64,000 nt of DNA from Desertimonas sp963733085 (lineage in GTDB: Bacteria; Actinomycetota; Acidimicrobiia; Acidimicrobiales; Ilumatobacteraceae), in the NCBI GenBank assembly GCA_963733085.1, contig CAVTBY010000001.1, forward strand, positions 1 through 64,000, read 5' to 3'. The notes beneath the pieces were generated by a model, which worked only from the letters and a program-made list of their open reading frames with translations, was not told the origin of the DNA and made no database searches. The position numbers and the translations under genes are program-made. Below, piece after piece: positions 30,678-38,907 of this stretch (position 1 is the first letter of the stretch; every line of letters begins with the position of its first letter).

Positions 30678-31514
30678 TCACCGCGTCAGCGCGCGGAGAA
30701 TCCGGATCGGTGCCCGCGGATCATGGAACGTCGCCGTGCCGACTTGTACTGCGACCGCCCCGGCGAGAAGGAACTCGGTGGCATCCCACTCCGTGGCGAT
30801 GCCACCGACGCCGATGACCGGATAGCCGGGAAGCGACGCGGCGACGTCGCGGACGATGCGCACGGCAACGGGATGGATGGCCGGGCCGGACAGCCCACCG
30901 GTCCCACCTCCGAGGGCTGGTTCTTGCGTGTCTGGGTCGTACGCCAAGCCGAGCAGGGTGTTCACGCAGGTGACCGCGTCGGCGCCGGCGTCTCGCACGG
31001 AGGCGGCGACGTCGAGGACGCGATCGGTGTTCGGGCTCAACTTGGCCCACACCGGCCGTCCGGCGGCAGCGACGACCGCGCTGACGACCTCGGCCGAGAG
31101 CGACGGATCGTGAGCGAAGATGCCCGTGCCGTGCACATTCGGGCAGGACAGGTTGATCTCAACGGCTGCGACGCCCTCAGGGGCCGCGGCGAGCAACTCG
31201 GCGGCGGACCGGTACTCCTCGACGGTGCGCCCCCAGATGCTGGCAACCACCGTCGCCCCGGTATCGAGGAGGCGGGGCAGGTCAGCGGCCAGCCAATGCG
31301 GAAGTCCTGGGCCCTGCAGGCCGACGGAGTTGAGCATCCCCGCGGCGGTCGGGTACAGGCGTGGCGCCGGGTTGCCCGGCCACTCGAAGGCGGCGAGCGA
31401 CTTGACGACGACCGCCCCGAGCTCGGCGAGGTCGAACGACGCCGCCAGCTCGGTGCCGTAGCCGGCGGTTCCCGACGCCGTCATCACCGGGTTCTTCAAC
31501 ACTACGGAGCCGAT
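30678..31514 (-). CDS. pyrD: dihydroorotate dehydrogenase, class 1
   Basis: About 278 residues; oxidises dihydroorotate to orotate using FMN. Motifs: KNPVMTASGTAGYGTE, EINLSCPNVHGTG (the active-site Cys places it in class 1, likely 1B) and GGTGGLSGPAIHPVAVR with VIGVGGI. The start is unresolved. Compared with pyrB and aroE, whose ATG abuts the same repeat, the start position here is an ATC at 31514. The first regular start is GTG at 31502, which would trim the first strand. A pyrK partner is not in the window. Confidence 0.93.
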   Translation of the reverse strand: MGSVVLKNPVMTASGTAGYGTELAASFDLAELGAVVVKSLAAFEWPGNPAPRLYPTAAGMLNSVGLQGPGLPHWLAADLPRLLDTGATVVASIWGRTVEEYRSAAELLAAAPEGVAAVEINLSCPNVHGTGIFAHDPSLSAEVVSAVVAAAGRPVWAKLSPNTDRVLDVAASVRDAGADAVTCVNTLLGLAYDPDTQEPALGGGTGGLSGPAIHPVAVRIVRDVAASLPGYPVIGVGGIATEWDATEFLLAGAVAVQVGTATFHDPRAPIRILRALTR

Positions 31515-31579
31515 CTTTGCGTTCCCCGGCCACGCAGGCCGCTGCTGGCCGCTCCTCGGCTGGCGCCTCGTCGCTCGCA
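31515..31579 (-). repeat. start-adjacent repeat R1, upstream of pyrD
   Basis: 65 bases between carB and pyrD, strongly similar along their whole length to the 65-base R2 before pyrB. Read in transcript sense it starts GCGAGCGACGAGGCG and ends with the hairpin CGGCC-TGCGT-GGCCG, then GGGA, ACGCA and AAG, and then the pyrD start position. The loop TGCGT is complementary to the ACGCA that follows. Confidence 0.85.
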
Positions 31580-31593
31580 ACTCGCGACGTGGT

Positions 31594-34500
31594 TCAGCGG
31601 CCACGGGCATGGAGTTCCTGGAGTGAACGCACGGTGAGCGGGTGGCCGCGCTGCTCGAGCAGGCCTTGTGCCGCGGCGAGGGCTGCGCTGATCGTCGTCA
31701 GGCACGCCACGTTGTGCAGCACGGCGGCCTTGCGGATCTCCTCGCCGTCGCTGCGGCCGCCACTCCCCTGCGGCGTATTGACCACGAGGGTGACCGCACC
31801 GGAGCCGAGCAGGTCGACCGCGGTCTTCTCCTCGCCACCGGCGCTGACCTCGGAGACCTTGGCGACGACGGCATCGACGGGCTCGCCGAAGCCCGCCAGG
31901 AAGTCGGCCGTGCCCTTCGTGGCGACGATCCCCATGCCGAGCTGGCGGAGGCGCTTGGCGACGACGAGGCCGGCCGGCTTGTCGTGATCAGCGAGGGACA
32001 AGAACACCGTCCCACCGGACTCGAGCACCGTGCCGGCCGCCAACTCGGCCTTGTGGAACGCTCGCCCGAACGTCGTGTCGATGCCCATCACTTCGCCCGT
32101 CGACCGCATCTCCGGCCCGAGCGCCGGGTCGACGTCGGGGAACCTCGAGAACGGCAGCACCGCTTCCTTCACCGCCACCGTGGTGGTCGCCCCGTCGACG
32201 TCGAGGACCGAGGGGCGCAACAAACCTTCGGCGCGCAGCTCGGCGAGCGTGGCGCCGACCATCACCCGCGTGGCCACCTTGGCCAGCGGCACGCCAGTGG
32301 CCTTGGCGACGAACGGAACCGTGCGGCTCGCCCGCGGGTTCGCTTCGATGACGAACACCGTCGTGCCGCGCACGGCGTACTGCACGTTGAGCAACCCACG
32401 GACGTCGAGACGGGCGGCGATCGCCGCCGTGTAGGCCTTGATCACCTCGATGACCCAGGGCAGCAGCGATGGCGGCGGGATCGCACAAGCCGAGTCACCC
32501 GAGTGCACGCCGGCTTCCTCGACGTGTTCCATCACGCCGCCGATCAGCACCTCACCGGTGTGATCACGCACGGCGTCGACGTCGACTTCGACGGCATCGT
32601 CGAGGAAGCGGTCGATGAGCACCGGTCGGTCGGCCGACAGGCCGCCTTCGCGCCCGAGGCTGCCGTGGCCAGCCAACTCGTCCATCGCCTCGCGGAGCTG
32701 TCCCTCGTCGTGAACGATGCGCATCGCCCGTCCCCCGAGCACGTAGCTCGGGCGCATCAGCACGGGATATCCGATCTCGGCGGCGACGGCGAGCGCTTGG
32801 TCGAGGTCGACAGCCGTGCCACCGGGCGGCTGGGGGATGCCGAGGTCATGGCACAGGCGATTCCACTTCTCGCGATCCTCGGCGGCGTCGATCGACTCCG
32901 CGTTCGTGCCGGCGACAAGCTGCGCAGGGATCTCGGCGGCGAGCTTGAGTGGGGTCTGCCCGCCGAGGGCGACGATGACCTTGGGTGGAACGCCGCCGGC
33001 CGCGGCCGTCTCGGCGGCGATCACGTTGTGGACGTCCTCCCCCGTGAGCGGCTCGAAGTAGAGCCGGTCGGACGTGTCGTAATCGGTCGAGACCGTCTCC
33101 GGGTTGCAGTTCACCATCACCGTCTCGAACCCTGCCTCGGACAGGGCGAAGCTGGCGTGGACGCAGCAATAGTCGAATTCGATGCCCTGGCCGATGCGGT
33201 TCGGTCCGGAGCCGAGGATCACGACGCGTGGCCGGTCCGAAGGACGGATCTCGTCCTCGTCCTCCCACGTCGAGTAGTGGTAGGGCGTGACGGCGGCGAA
33301 CTCGGCGGCGCACGTGTCGACCGTCTTGTAGGTCGGCAGCACACCGGCGGTTTCGCGCGCCGAGCGCACTGCCTCGACGCTGATGCGCCAGAGATAGCCG
33401 AGCTGGGCGTCGCTGAACCCGAGTCGCTTTGCCCGCCGCCACGACCTCGTGTCCATCGCGTCAACACCGCCGGCCTCGTCGAGCGCCGACCGCTCCTCGA
33501 CGATCGCCGCCATCTGGTCGAGGAACCATGGATCGATGCGACAAACGGCGTGGATCTGGTCGATCGTGATGCCACGCCGGAGCAGCTCGCCGATCTGAAA
33601 AATGCGCTCCGGTGTCGGTGTGCCGATCCCTTCGAGCAGCCCGGCGGTGGGTTGCCCGGCGAGCTGACCTTCGGCGGGATCGGCATTGAGACCGAGTCGT
33701 CCCTGCTCCAGAGAGCGCAGGGCCTTCTGCAGGCTCTCCGGGAACGTCCGCCCAATCGCCATCACCTCGCCAACCGACTGCATCTGCGTGCCGAGTACCC
33801 CGCTCGTGCCCGGCAGCTTCTCGAACGCCCAGCGCGGCACCTTCGTCACGACATAGTCGATCGACGGCTCGAAACAGGCCGGGGTCAGCCGAGTGATGTC
33901 GTTGGGGATCTCGTCGAGCGTGTAGCCGACGGCGAGCTTGGTGGCGATCTTGGCGATCGGGAACCCGGTCGCCTTCGACGCCAGGGCGGACGACCGCGAC
34001 ACCCGAGGGTTCATCTCGATGATCACCTGGCGGCCGGTGGCGGGATCGAGCGCGAACTGCACGTTCGACCCACCGGTCTCCACGCCGACGCGGCGGATGC
34101 AGGCGAATGCTGCGTTGCGCATCTCCTGGTACTCGACGTCACTGAGCGTCTGCGCCGGGGCGACGGTGATCGAGTCGCCTGTGTGCACGCCCATCGGGTC
34201 GACGTTCTCGATCGAGCAGATGATCACGCAGTTGTCGGCGCGATCGCGCATCACCTCGAGCTCGAACTCCTTCCACCCGGCGATCGACTCCTCGATGAGG
34301 ATCTCGCTGATCGGGCTCGCCGCCAGACCGGCGACGGCAAGCTGGCGGAACTGCTCGGCTGTGGTGGCGATGCCCGTGCCGCGCCCGCCGAGGATGTACG
34401 CCGGACGGACGATGACCGGCAGACCGATCGCGTCGACAGTCGCCATCGCTTCGTCGAGCGAGTGGGCGACGCCGGACCGCGGCACGTCGAGGCCGATGCC

Positions 34501-34914
34501 GACCATCGCGTCCTTGAACTGCCCGCGATCCTCGGCGGTGGCGATTGCCGTGGCATCGGCGCCGAGCATCTCCGGCGTCCCCGGGACACCGATGACGCCG
34601 AGGCGATACAGGTCCATGGCGACGTTGAGCGCCGTCTGGCCACCCAGCGTCGGCAGCACGGCGTCGGGCCGCTCCCGCTCGATGATCGCGGCGACGACCG
34701 GTGGCGTTAGCGGCTCGACGTACGTGCGATCGGCGAAGTCCGGATCGGTCATGATCGTCGCCGGGTTCGAGTTGGCAAGGATCACCCGGTAGCCCTCCTC
34801 GCGCAACACTCGACAGGCCTGCGTCCCCGAGTAGTCGAACTCGCATGCCTGCCCGATGACGATCGGTCCGGAGCCGATCACGAGCACCGACGACAAGTCG
34901 TCGCGACGAGGCAT
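31594..34914 (-). CDS. carB: carbamoyl-phosphate synthase large chain
   Basis: 1106 residues, intact. Two homologous ATP-grasp halves, each with the CPSase signature: first YPVIVR-type region RPAYILGGRGTGIA, later RPSYVLGGRAMRIV. An oligomerisation domain lies between them. A C-terminal MGS-like domain (from about residue 970) usually binds allosteric effectors such as UMP or ornithine. It makes carbamoyl phosphate for both pyrimidines and arginine. The ATG overlaps the carA stop as TGATG. Confidence 0.98.
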   Translation of the reverse strand: MPRRDDLSSVLVIGSGPIVIGQACEFDYSGTQACRVLREEGYRVILANSNPATIMTDPDFADRTYVEPLTPPVVAAIIERERPDAVLPTLGGQTALNVAMDLYRLGVIGVPGTPEMLGADATAIATAEDRGQFKDAMVGIGLDVPRSGVAHSLDEAMATVDAIGLPVIVRPAYILGGRGTGIATTAEQFRQLAVAGLAASPISEILIEESIAGWKEFELEVMRDRADNCVIICSIENVDPMGVHTGDSITVAPAQTLSDVEYQEMRNAAFACIRRVGVETGGSNVQFALDPATGRQVIIEMNPRVSRSSALASKATGFPIAKIATKLAVGYTLDEIPNDITRLTPACFEPSIDYVVTKVPRWAFEKLPGTSGVLGTQMQSVGEVMAIGRTFPESLQKALRSLEQGRLGLNADPAEGQLAGQPTAGLLEGIGTPTPERIFQIGELLRRGITIDQIHAVCRIDPWFLDQMAAIVEERSALDEAGGVDAMDTRSWRRAKRLGFSDAQLGYLWRISVEAVRSARETAGVLPTYKTVDTCAAEFAAVTPYHYSTWEDEDEIRPSDRPRVVILGSGPNRIGQGIEFDYCCVHASFALSEAGFETVMVNCNPETVSTDYDTSDRLYFEPLTGEDVHNVIAAETAAAGGVPPKVIVALGGQTPLKLAAEIPAQLVAGTNAESIDAAEDREKWNRLCHDLGIPQPPGGTAVDLDQALAVAAEIGYPVLMRPSYVLGGRAMRIVHDEGQLREAMDELAGHGSLGREGGLSADRPVLIDRFLDDAVEVDVDAVRDHTGEVLIGGVMEHVEEAGVHSGDSACAIPPPSLLPWVIEVIKAYTAAIAARLDVRGLLNVQYAVRGTTVFVIEANPRASRTVPFVAKATGVPLAKVATRVMVGATLAELRAEGLLRPSVLDVDGATTTVAVKEAVLPFSRFPDVDPALGPEMRSTGEVMGIDTTFGRAFHKAELAAGTVLESGGTVFLSLADHDKPAGLVVAKRLRQLGMGIVATKGTADFLAGFGEPVDAVVAKVSEVSAGGEEKTAVDLLGSGAVTLVVNTPQGSGGRSDGEEIRKAAVLHNVACLTTISAALAAAQGLLEQRGHPLTVRSLQELHARGR

Positions 34915-36032
34915 CAGCGGTGACTCCCGGCGAGCCGCTCGGCGAAGCGATCGAACAGGTAGGCGCTGTCATGCGGGCCCGGTCCGGCCTCGGGGTGGTG
35001 TTGCACGGAGAAGGCGTTGGCCTCGTTGGCGGCCAAACCCTCGCAGACACCGTCGTTGAGGTTGACGTGCGTCATCGTCGCGATCCCGGAGAGACCGTCG
35101 GCAGCGACGGCGAAGTTGTGGTTCTGGCTGGTGATCTCGATCTTCCCGGTCGACAGATCCTGCACCGGGTGGTTGGCGCCGTGATGGCCGAACGGCAGCT
35201 TGACCGTCGTCGCGCCGAGCGCCGTGCCGAGCAACTGATGTCCGAGGCAGATCCCGAACACCGGAACCTGTGAGCCGAGCAGGTCACCGATGATCGCCGA
35301 GGCACCCGCCACACAGGCGGGATCGCCGGGACCGTTGGACAGGAAGATGCCATCGGGGTCACGGGCGATGACGTCGTCAGCCGGGGTCGTTGCCGGGACC
35401 ACCTCGACCGTCGCGAGCCTGCGGAGGTGGCGCAGGATCGTCCGCTTGATGCCGTAGTCGTAGGCGACGATGCGATGTGGCGAGCCGTTGGCAGCGGCGA
35501 CGGTGTACGGCTCGGCCGTGGTGACGGTGGCGACGAGGTCGATCCCGTCGGTACCCGGCTCGTCGGCGGCGGCGCGGCGCAGGTCGTCGAGCGCCTCGGC
35601 CGGCCCGAACGCTCCGGGGATGGCCCCGGTCTCGCGGATCAGCCGGGTGAGCCGCCGCGTGTCGATCCCGGCGATACCGGCGACACCGTGTGCCCGCAGC
35701 ATCGTGTCCAGGTCGTCGGTCGCACGTCGGTTGGAGTGGCGGCGGGCCAGCTCGCGGACCACGACACCTCGACAGAACAAGCCACGCGATTCGAAATCCG
35801 CGGCGTTGACGCCGTAGTTGCCGATGTGCGGGTTCGTGAACGTGATGATCTGCCCGGCGTAGCTCGGGTCGCTGAGCACCTCCTGATAGCCACTCAGGGC
35901 GGTGTTGAACACGACTTCTCCTGCCGACGCCGCCAGCCCGGCGCCGAATAGCTCGCCCTCGAAGACCGACCCATCGGCAAGCACGAGAACGCCGGGCCGC
36001 ATGTTCATACGGTCGAGTGTATGAACATTCAT
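34914..36032 (-). CDS. carA: carbamoyl-phosphate synthase small chain
   Basis: Up to 372 residues. The C-terminal glutamine amidotransferase has the nucleophile in PVFGICLGHQLLG and the His/Glu pair in SVQHHPEAGPGP. The N-terminal domain contains FNTALSGYQEVLSDPSY. Three in-frame ATGs are possible: 36032 (ATGA overlap with pyrC), 36008 and 36002 (MRPGVLVLADG). All three lie in or next to an inverted repeat that also matches ARG boxes, so start choice and regulation are linked. Confidence 0.96.
   Translation of the reverse strand: MNVHTLDRMNMRPGVLVLADGSVFEGELFGAGLAASAGEVVFNTALSGYQEVLSDPSYAGQIITFTNPHIGNYGVNAADFESRGLFCRGVVVRELARRHSNRRATDDLDTMLRAHGVAGIAGIDTRRLTRLIRETGAIPGAFGPAEALDDLRRAAADEPGTDGIDLVATVTTAEPYTVAAANGSPHRIVAYDYGIKRTILRHLRRLATVEVVPATTPADDVIARDPDGIFLSNGPGDPACVAGASAIIGDLLGSQVPVFGICLGHQLLGTALGATTVKLPFGHHGANHPVQDLSTGKIEITSQNHNFAVAADGLSGIATMTHVNLNDGVCEGLAANEANAFSVQHHPEAGPGPHDSAYLFDRFAERLAGSHR
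35998..36031. promoter_or_regulatory. candidate ARG boxes / start-region hairpin at carA
   Basis: ATGTTCATAC (36001-36010) and GTATGAACAT (36019-36028) form a perfect 10-bp inverted repeat with an 8-base spacer. Seen as ArgR sites, TGTATGAACATTCA (36018-36031) matches TGNATNNNNATNCA fully. CGCATGTTCATACG (35998-36011) matches six of eight fixed bases; the offset is 20 bp. The same region in the mRNA would fold around the carA start codons. It therefore may be a DNA operator, an RNA hairpin or both. Confidence 0.6.
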
Positions 36033-37318
36033 CGCTGCGCCACCCCGTCGATCACGGTCGGCACCCCTGCCAGGACGGTGTGGCGCACCCGTCCCCGGAG
36101 CTCGATGCCGGCGTACGGGGTGTTGCGGCTGCGGCTCGCCAGCTTGGCGGGAACGACCTCCCACGACTCGTCGGGATCGAACACCACGAGGTTCGCCGGC
36201 CTACCCGACACGATCGGACCGCCGTGGCGATCTTCGATCTGTGCGATCGCCGCTGGCTTCCACGTGAAAGCGGCGACGACGTCGGCGACGCTCATCCCGG
36301 CGGCGCGAAGGATCGGCAGGCAGACGCCGAGCGCCGTTTCCAAACCGAGCATCCCGGGCGGGGCCTCGTCGAGCGGCCGCTCCTTGGCGTCGGCGGGATG
36401 GGGAGCGTGGTCCGTCGCAATGGCGTCGATCGTCCCGTCGACCACGCCTTCGATGAGCGCATCGATATCCGCCTTCGTGCGCAGCGGCGGGTTGACCTTG
36501 AACAGCGGGTCGAAGCCGCGTAGCTGTTCGTCGGTGAGTGACAGGTGGTGCGGTGCGACCTCGGCGGTCACCCTCACACCGGTGGCCTTGGCCCGGCGCA
36601 CGAGCTCGACGCTGCCCGTCGTCGAGAGATGGAGGAGATGGATCGGCGCACCGGTGAGGCGCGACAGCTCGATGTCGCGATGGACCATCAGCTCCTCAGC
36701 GAGTGCCGGCCACCCAGGTACGCCAAGCTCGCTGCAGCAGGGCCCTTCGTGCATGACCGCCCCGGTGGTCAGGGCGCTGACCTCACAGTGCTGGGCGAGC
36801 ACGACGTCGAGTCCACGGGCGTACTCCAGCGCCCGGCGCATCAGCAGCGGGTTCTGCACGCCGTTGCCGTCGTCGGTGAACAAACGGACGCCGGCATCGG
36901 CGAGCTCGCCGAGGGGTGCGAGCTGTTCGCCACGGCGCCCGGCGGTGATGCACCCGGCTGGGTACACGTCGCAGAGGCGAACGCGACCCGCCTGATCGCG
37001 GACCAGCTCGACGACGCTGCGGGCATCAGCCGCAGGTTCGGTGTTGGGCATCGCCACGACGGCTGTGTAGCCACCAAGGGCCGCTGCGCGGCTGCCCGAC
37101 TCGATCGTCTCGGCGTCCTCACCCCCGGGCTCGCGGAGGTGGACGTGCAGGTCCACAAACCCCGGGGCGATGACACATCCTGTTGCGTCCAGCGTCAACG
37201 TGTCAGCGGAAACGGCAAGATCAGTGTCCAGGGCGGCGATCAACTCACCGTCGATCAGCACGTCAGCGTGTCGCTCGCCGCCCTGATCGACGACGATGCC
37301 GCCGCTGATCACGATCAT
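36029..37318 (-). CDS. pyrC: dihydroorotase
   Basis: 429 residues; cyclises carbamoyl aspartate. The metal motif DLHVHLREPGGEDAETI marks the type I/actinobacterial family, and ATDHAPHP supplies the catalytic Asp. Start ATG 37318 overlaps the pyrB stop; its own stop overlaps carA (ATGA). Confidence 0.97.
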   Translation of the reverse strand: MIVISGGIVVDQGGERHADVLIDGELIAALDTDLAVSADTLTLDATGCVIAPGFVDLHVHLREPGGEDAETIESGSRAAALGGYTAVVAMPNTEPAADARSVVELVRDQAGRVRLCDVYPAGCITAGRRGEQLAPLGELADAGVRLFTDDGNGVQNPLLMRRALEYARGLDVVLAQHCEVSALTTGAVMHEGPCCSELGVPGWPALAEELMVHRDIELSRLTGAPIHLLHLSTTGSVELVRRAKATGVRVTAEVAPHHLSLTDEQLRGFDPLFKVNPPLRTKADIDALIEGVVDGTIDAIATDHAPHPADAKERPLDEAPPGMLGLETALGVCLPILRAAGMSVADVVAAFTWKPAAIAQIEDRHGGPIVSGRPANLVVFDPDESWEVVPAKLASRSRNTPYAGIELRGRVRHTVLAGVPTVIDGVAQR

Positions 37319-38232
37319 TCGACACCGCCAATGCCCAACAAATCGAACAGCACGGCCATCCGCACGGCGACGCCGTTACTGACCTGGCGGGTGATGACCG
37401 CCCCTGGCAACTCGGCGGGGTCGACGAGGATCTCGACGCCGCGGTTCATCGGCCCGGGGTGCATCACGAGGGCGCTCTTCGGCAGCCGGGCGGCGCGCTC
37501 ACCGGTGAGTCCGAAGCGGGCGCTGTACTCGCGGACGCTCGGCACGACGGCGTCGGCGATCCGCTCCCGCTGCATGCGCAGGAGATAGAGCACGTCGATG
37601 TCGGCGATCACGGCATCGAGGTCCTCGACGACAGCGGCCATGGGCGTCGGCGGGAGGAGCGTGGCCGGGGCGACGAGGGTGACGTCGGCACCGAGCATGG
37701 AAAAGATCTCGATGTTGCTGCGAGCGACGCGGGAGTGGCGGATGTCGCCAACGATTGCGACCCGCAGTCCGTCGAGCCCGCCCGTCCTGGCCAGCGCCGT
37801 GCGCACGGTGTAGGCGTCGAGTAGGGCCTGGGTCGGGTGGGCATGCCAGCCGTCGCCGCCGTTGACGATGCTGGCGGTCGTCCACCGCTCGATCTGCCAC
37901 GGCACGCCGCTCGACTTGTGGCGGATGACGAAGGCGTCGACTCCCATCGCCGCCACCGTCTCGATCGTGTCTCGCAGGCTCTCGCCCTTGTTGACGCTCG
38001 ACGAGCCTGCGGTGAACGTCATCACGTCGGCGGAGAGGCGCTTGGCCGCAGTTTCGAACGACAGTCGGGTGCGCGTCGAGTCTTCGAAGAACATGTTGCA
38101 CACCGTGCGTCCGCGCAGCGCAGGGACCTTCGGGTTGGGCCGCGTGTTGACCTCGACCATGTGCTCGGTGAGGTCGAGAAGGCGATGGACGGCGTCGACC
38201 CCGATCTCCGAGATCGAGCGCAAGTGCTTCAT
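37315..38232 (-). CDS. pyrB: aspartate carbamoyltransferase catalytic chain
   Basis: 305 residues; first committed pyrimidine step. Carbamoyl-phosphate loop FFEDSTRTRLSFE, HPTQALLD, and the aspartate site MHPGPMNRGVEI. No regulatory pyrI chain is present; control would come through PyrR. The ATG directly abuts repeat R2. Confidence 0.98.
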   Translation of the reverse strand: MKHLRSISEIGVDAVHRLLDLTEHMVEVNTRPNPKVPALRGRTVCNMFFEDSTRTRLSFETAAKRLSADVMTFTAGSSSVNKGESLRDTIETVAAMGVDAFVIRHKSSGVPWQIERWTTASIVNGGDGWHAHPTQALLDAYTVRTALARTGGLDGLRVAIVGDIRHSRVARSNIEIFSMLGADVTLVAPATLLPPTPMAAVVEDLDAVIADIDVLYLLRMQRERIADAVVPSVREYSARFGLTGERAARLPKSALVMHPGPMNRGVEILVDPAELPGAVITRQVSNGVAVRMAVLFDLLGIGGVE

Positions 38233-38297
38233 CTCTGCGTTCCCCGGCCACGCAGGCCGCTTGTTGCCACTCCTCGGCTAGCGCCTCGTCGCTCGCA
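38233..38297 (-). repeat. start-adjacent repeat R2, upstream of pyrB
   Basis: 65 bases that end exactly at the pyrB ATG and begin 8 bases after the pyrR stop. Transcript ends CGGCC-TGCGT-GGCCG, GGGA, ACGCA, GAG, ATG. Same core as R1 and R3; GGGGA could serve as a Shine-Dalgarno sequence and lies in the loop between TGCGT and ACGCA. Confidence 0.87.
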
Positions 38298-38305
38298 TCG
38301 GATGG

Positions 38306-38825
38306 TCACTTCAGCAACACTCCCTCTCGACTCGCGACGACCGTCTCGTCGAGGCTGGTCGGCAGGTTCTTGCCGACGAAATCGGGGCGGATCGGCAGCT
38401 CACGGTGGCCCCGGTCGACGAGCACGGCGAGTTGCACAGCCCGTGGCCGTCCGTAGTCGGCGAGCGCGTCGAGGGCGGCGCGCACCGTGCGTCCCGTGAA
38501 CAACACATCGTCGACGAGGACGACGGTGGCACCGTCGATGGGGACGGGCAGCTGGTTGCGGCGGGCCGGGGTGACCGGGCGCATGCCGATGTCGTCGCGG
38601 TAGAACGTCACGTCGATAGCCCCCACCGGCACGGTGTGCTCGAAACGGTCGATCTCGGCGGCGAGCGCTTCGGCGACCCACGTGCCTCCGCGTTGGAGGC
38701 CGACGAGCACGACACCGTCGAGCCCATGGTTGCGCTCGGCGATCTCGTGGGCGATGCGAGTGATCGCCCGGCGCACATCGTCAGCGCCAAGCACCTGCTT
38801 GCCCGCTGGTGCGGTGTCGTTCATC
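38306..38825 (-). CDS. pyrR: PyrR: pyr operon regulator / uracil phosphoribosyltransferase
   Basis: 172 residues. The PRPP-binding loop ATVVLVDDVLFTGRTVRAAL identifies the family; KQVLGADDVRRAITRIAHEI opens the domain. PyrR binds RNA with UMP and, in mycobacteria, acts on translation rather than attenuation. A good Shine-Dalgarno (GGGAGGA) precedes the ATG and is part of CCCGTACGGG, so a CCCGT/ACGGG stem could hide it. The -10 TAGAGT lies at 38881-38886. It heads the pyr operon. Confidence 0.94.
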
Positions 38826-38907
38826 AGTTCCTCCCGTACGGGCCTCACGGGACCCGCTTCACGGTCGTCGGTTCGGCGCAACTCTAGCCCGGTACAGTCG
38901 GCTGGGC

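Noticed and set aside
31642..34710. Long open frame antisense to carB (about 1020 codons), and similar long frames opposite alaS (49076-52036), tyrS and argH
   Set aside because: High-GC codon bias opens antisense frames. The products have no recognisable domains, while the opposite strand encodes complete conserved enzymes.
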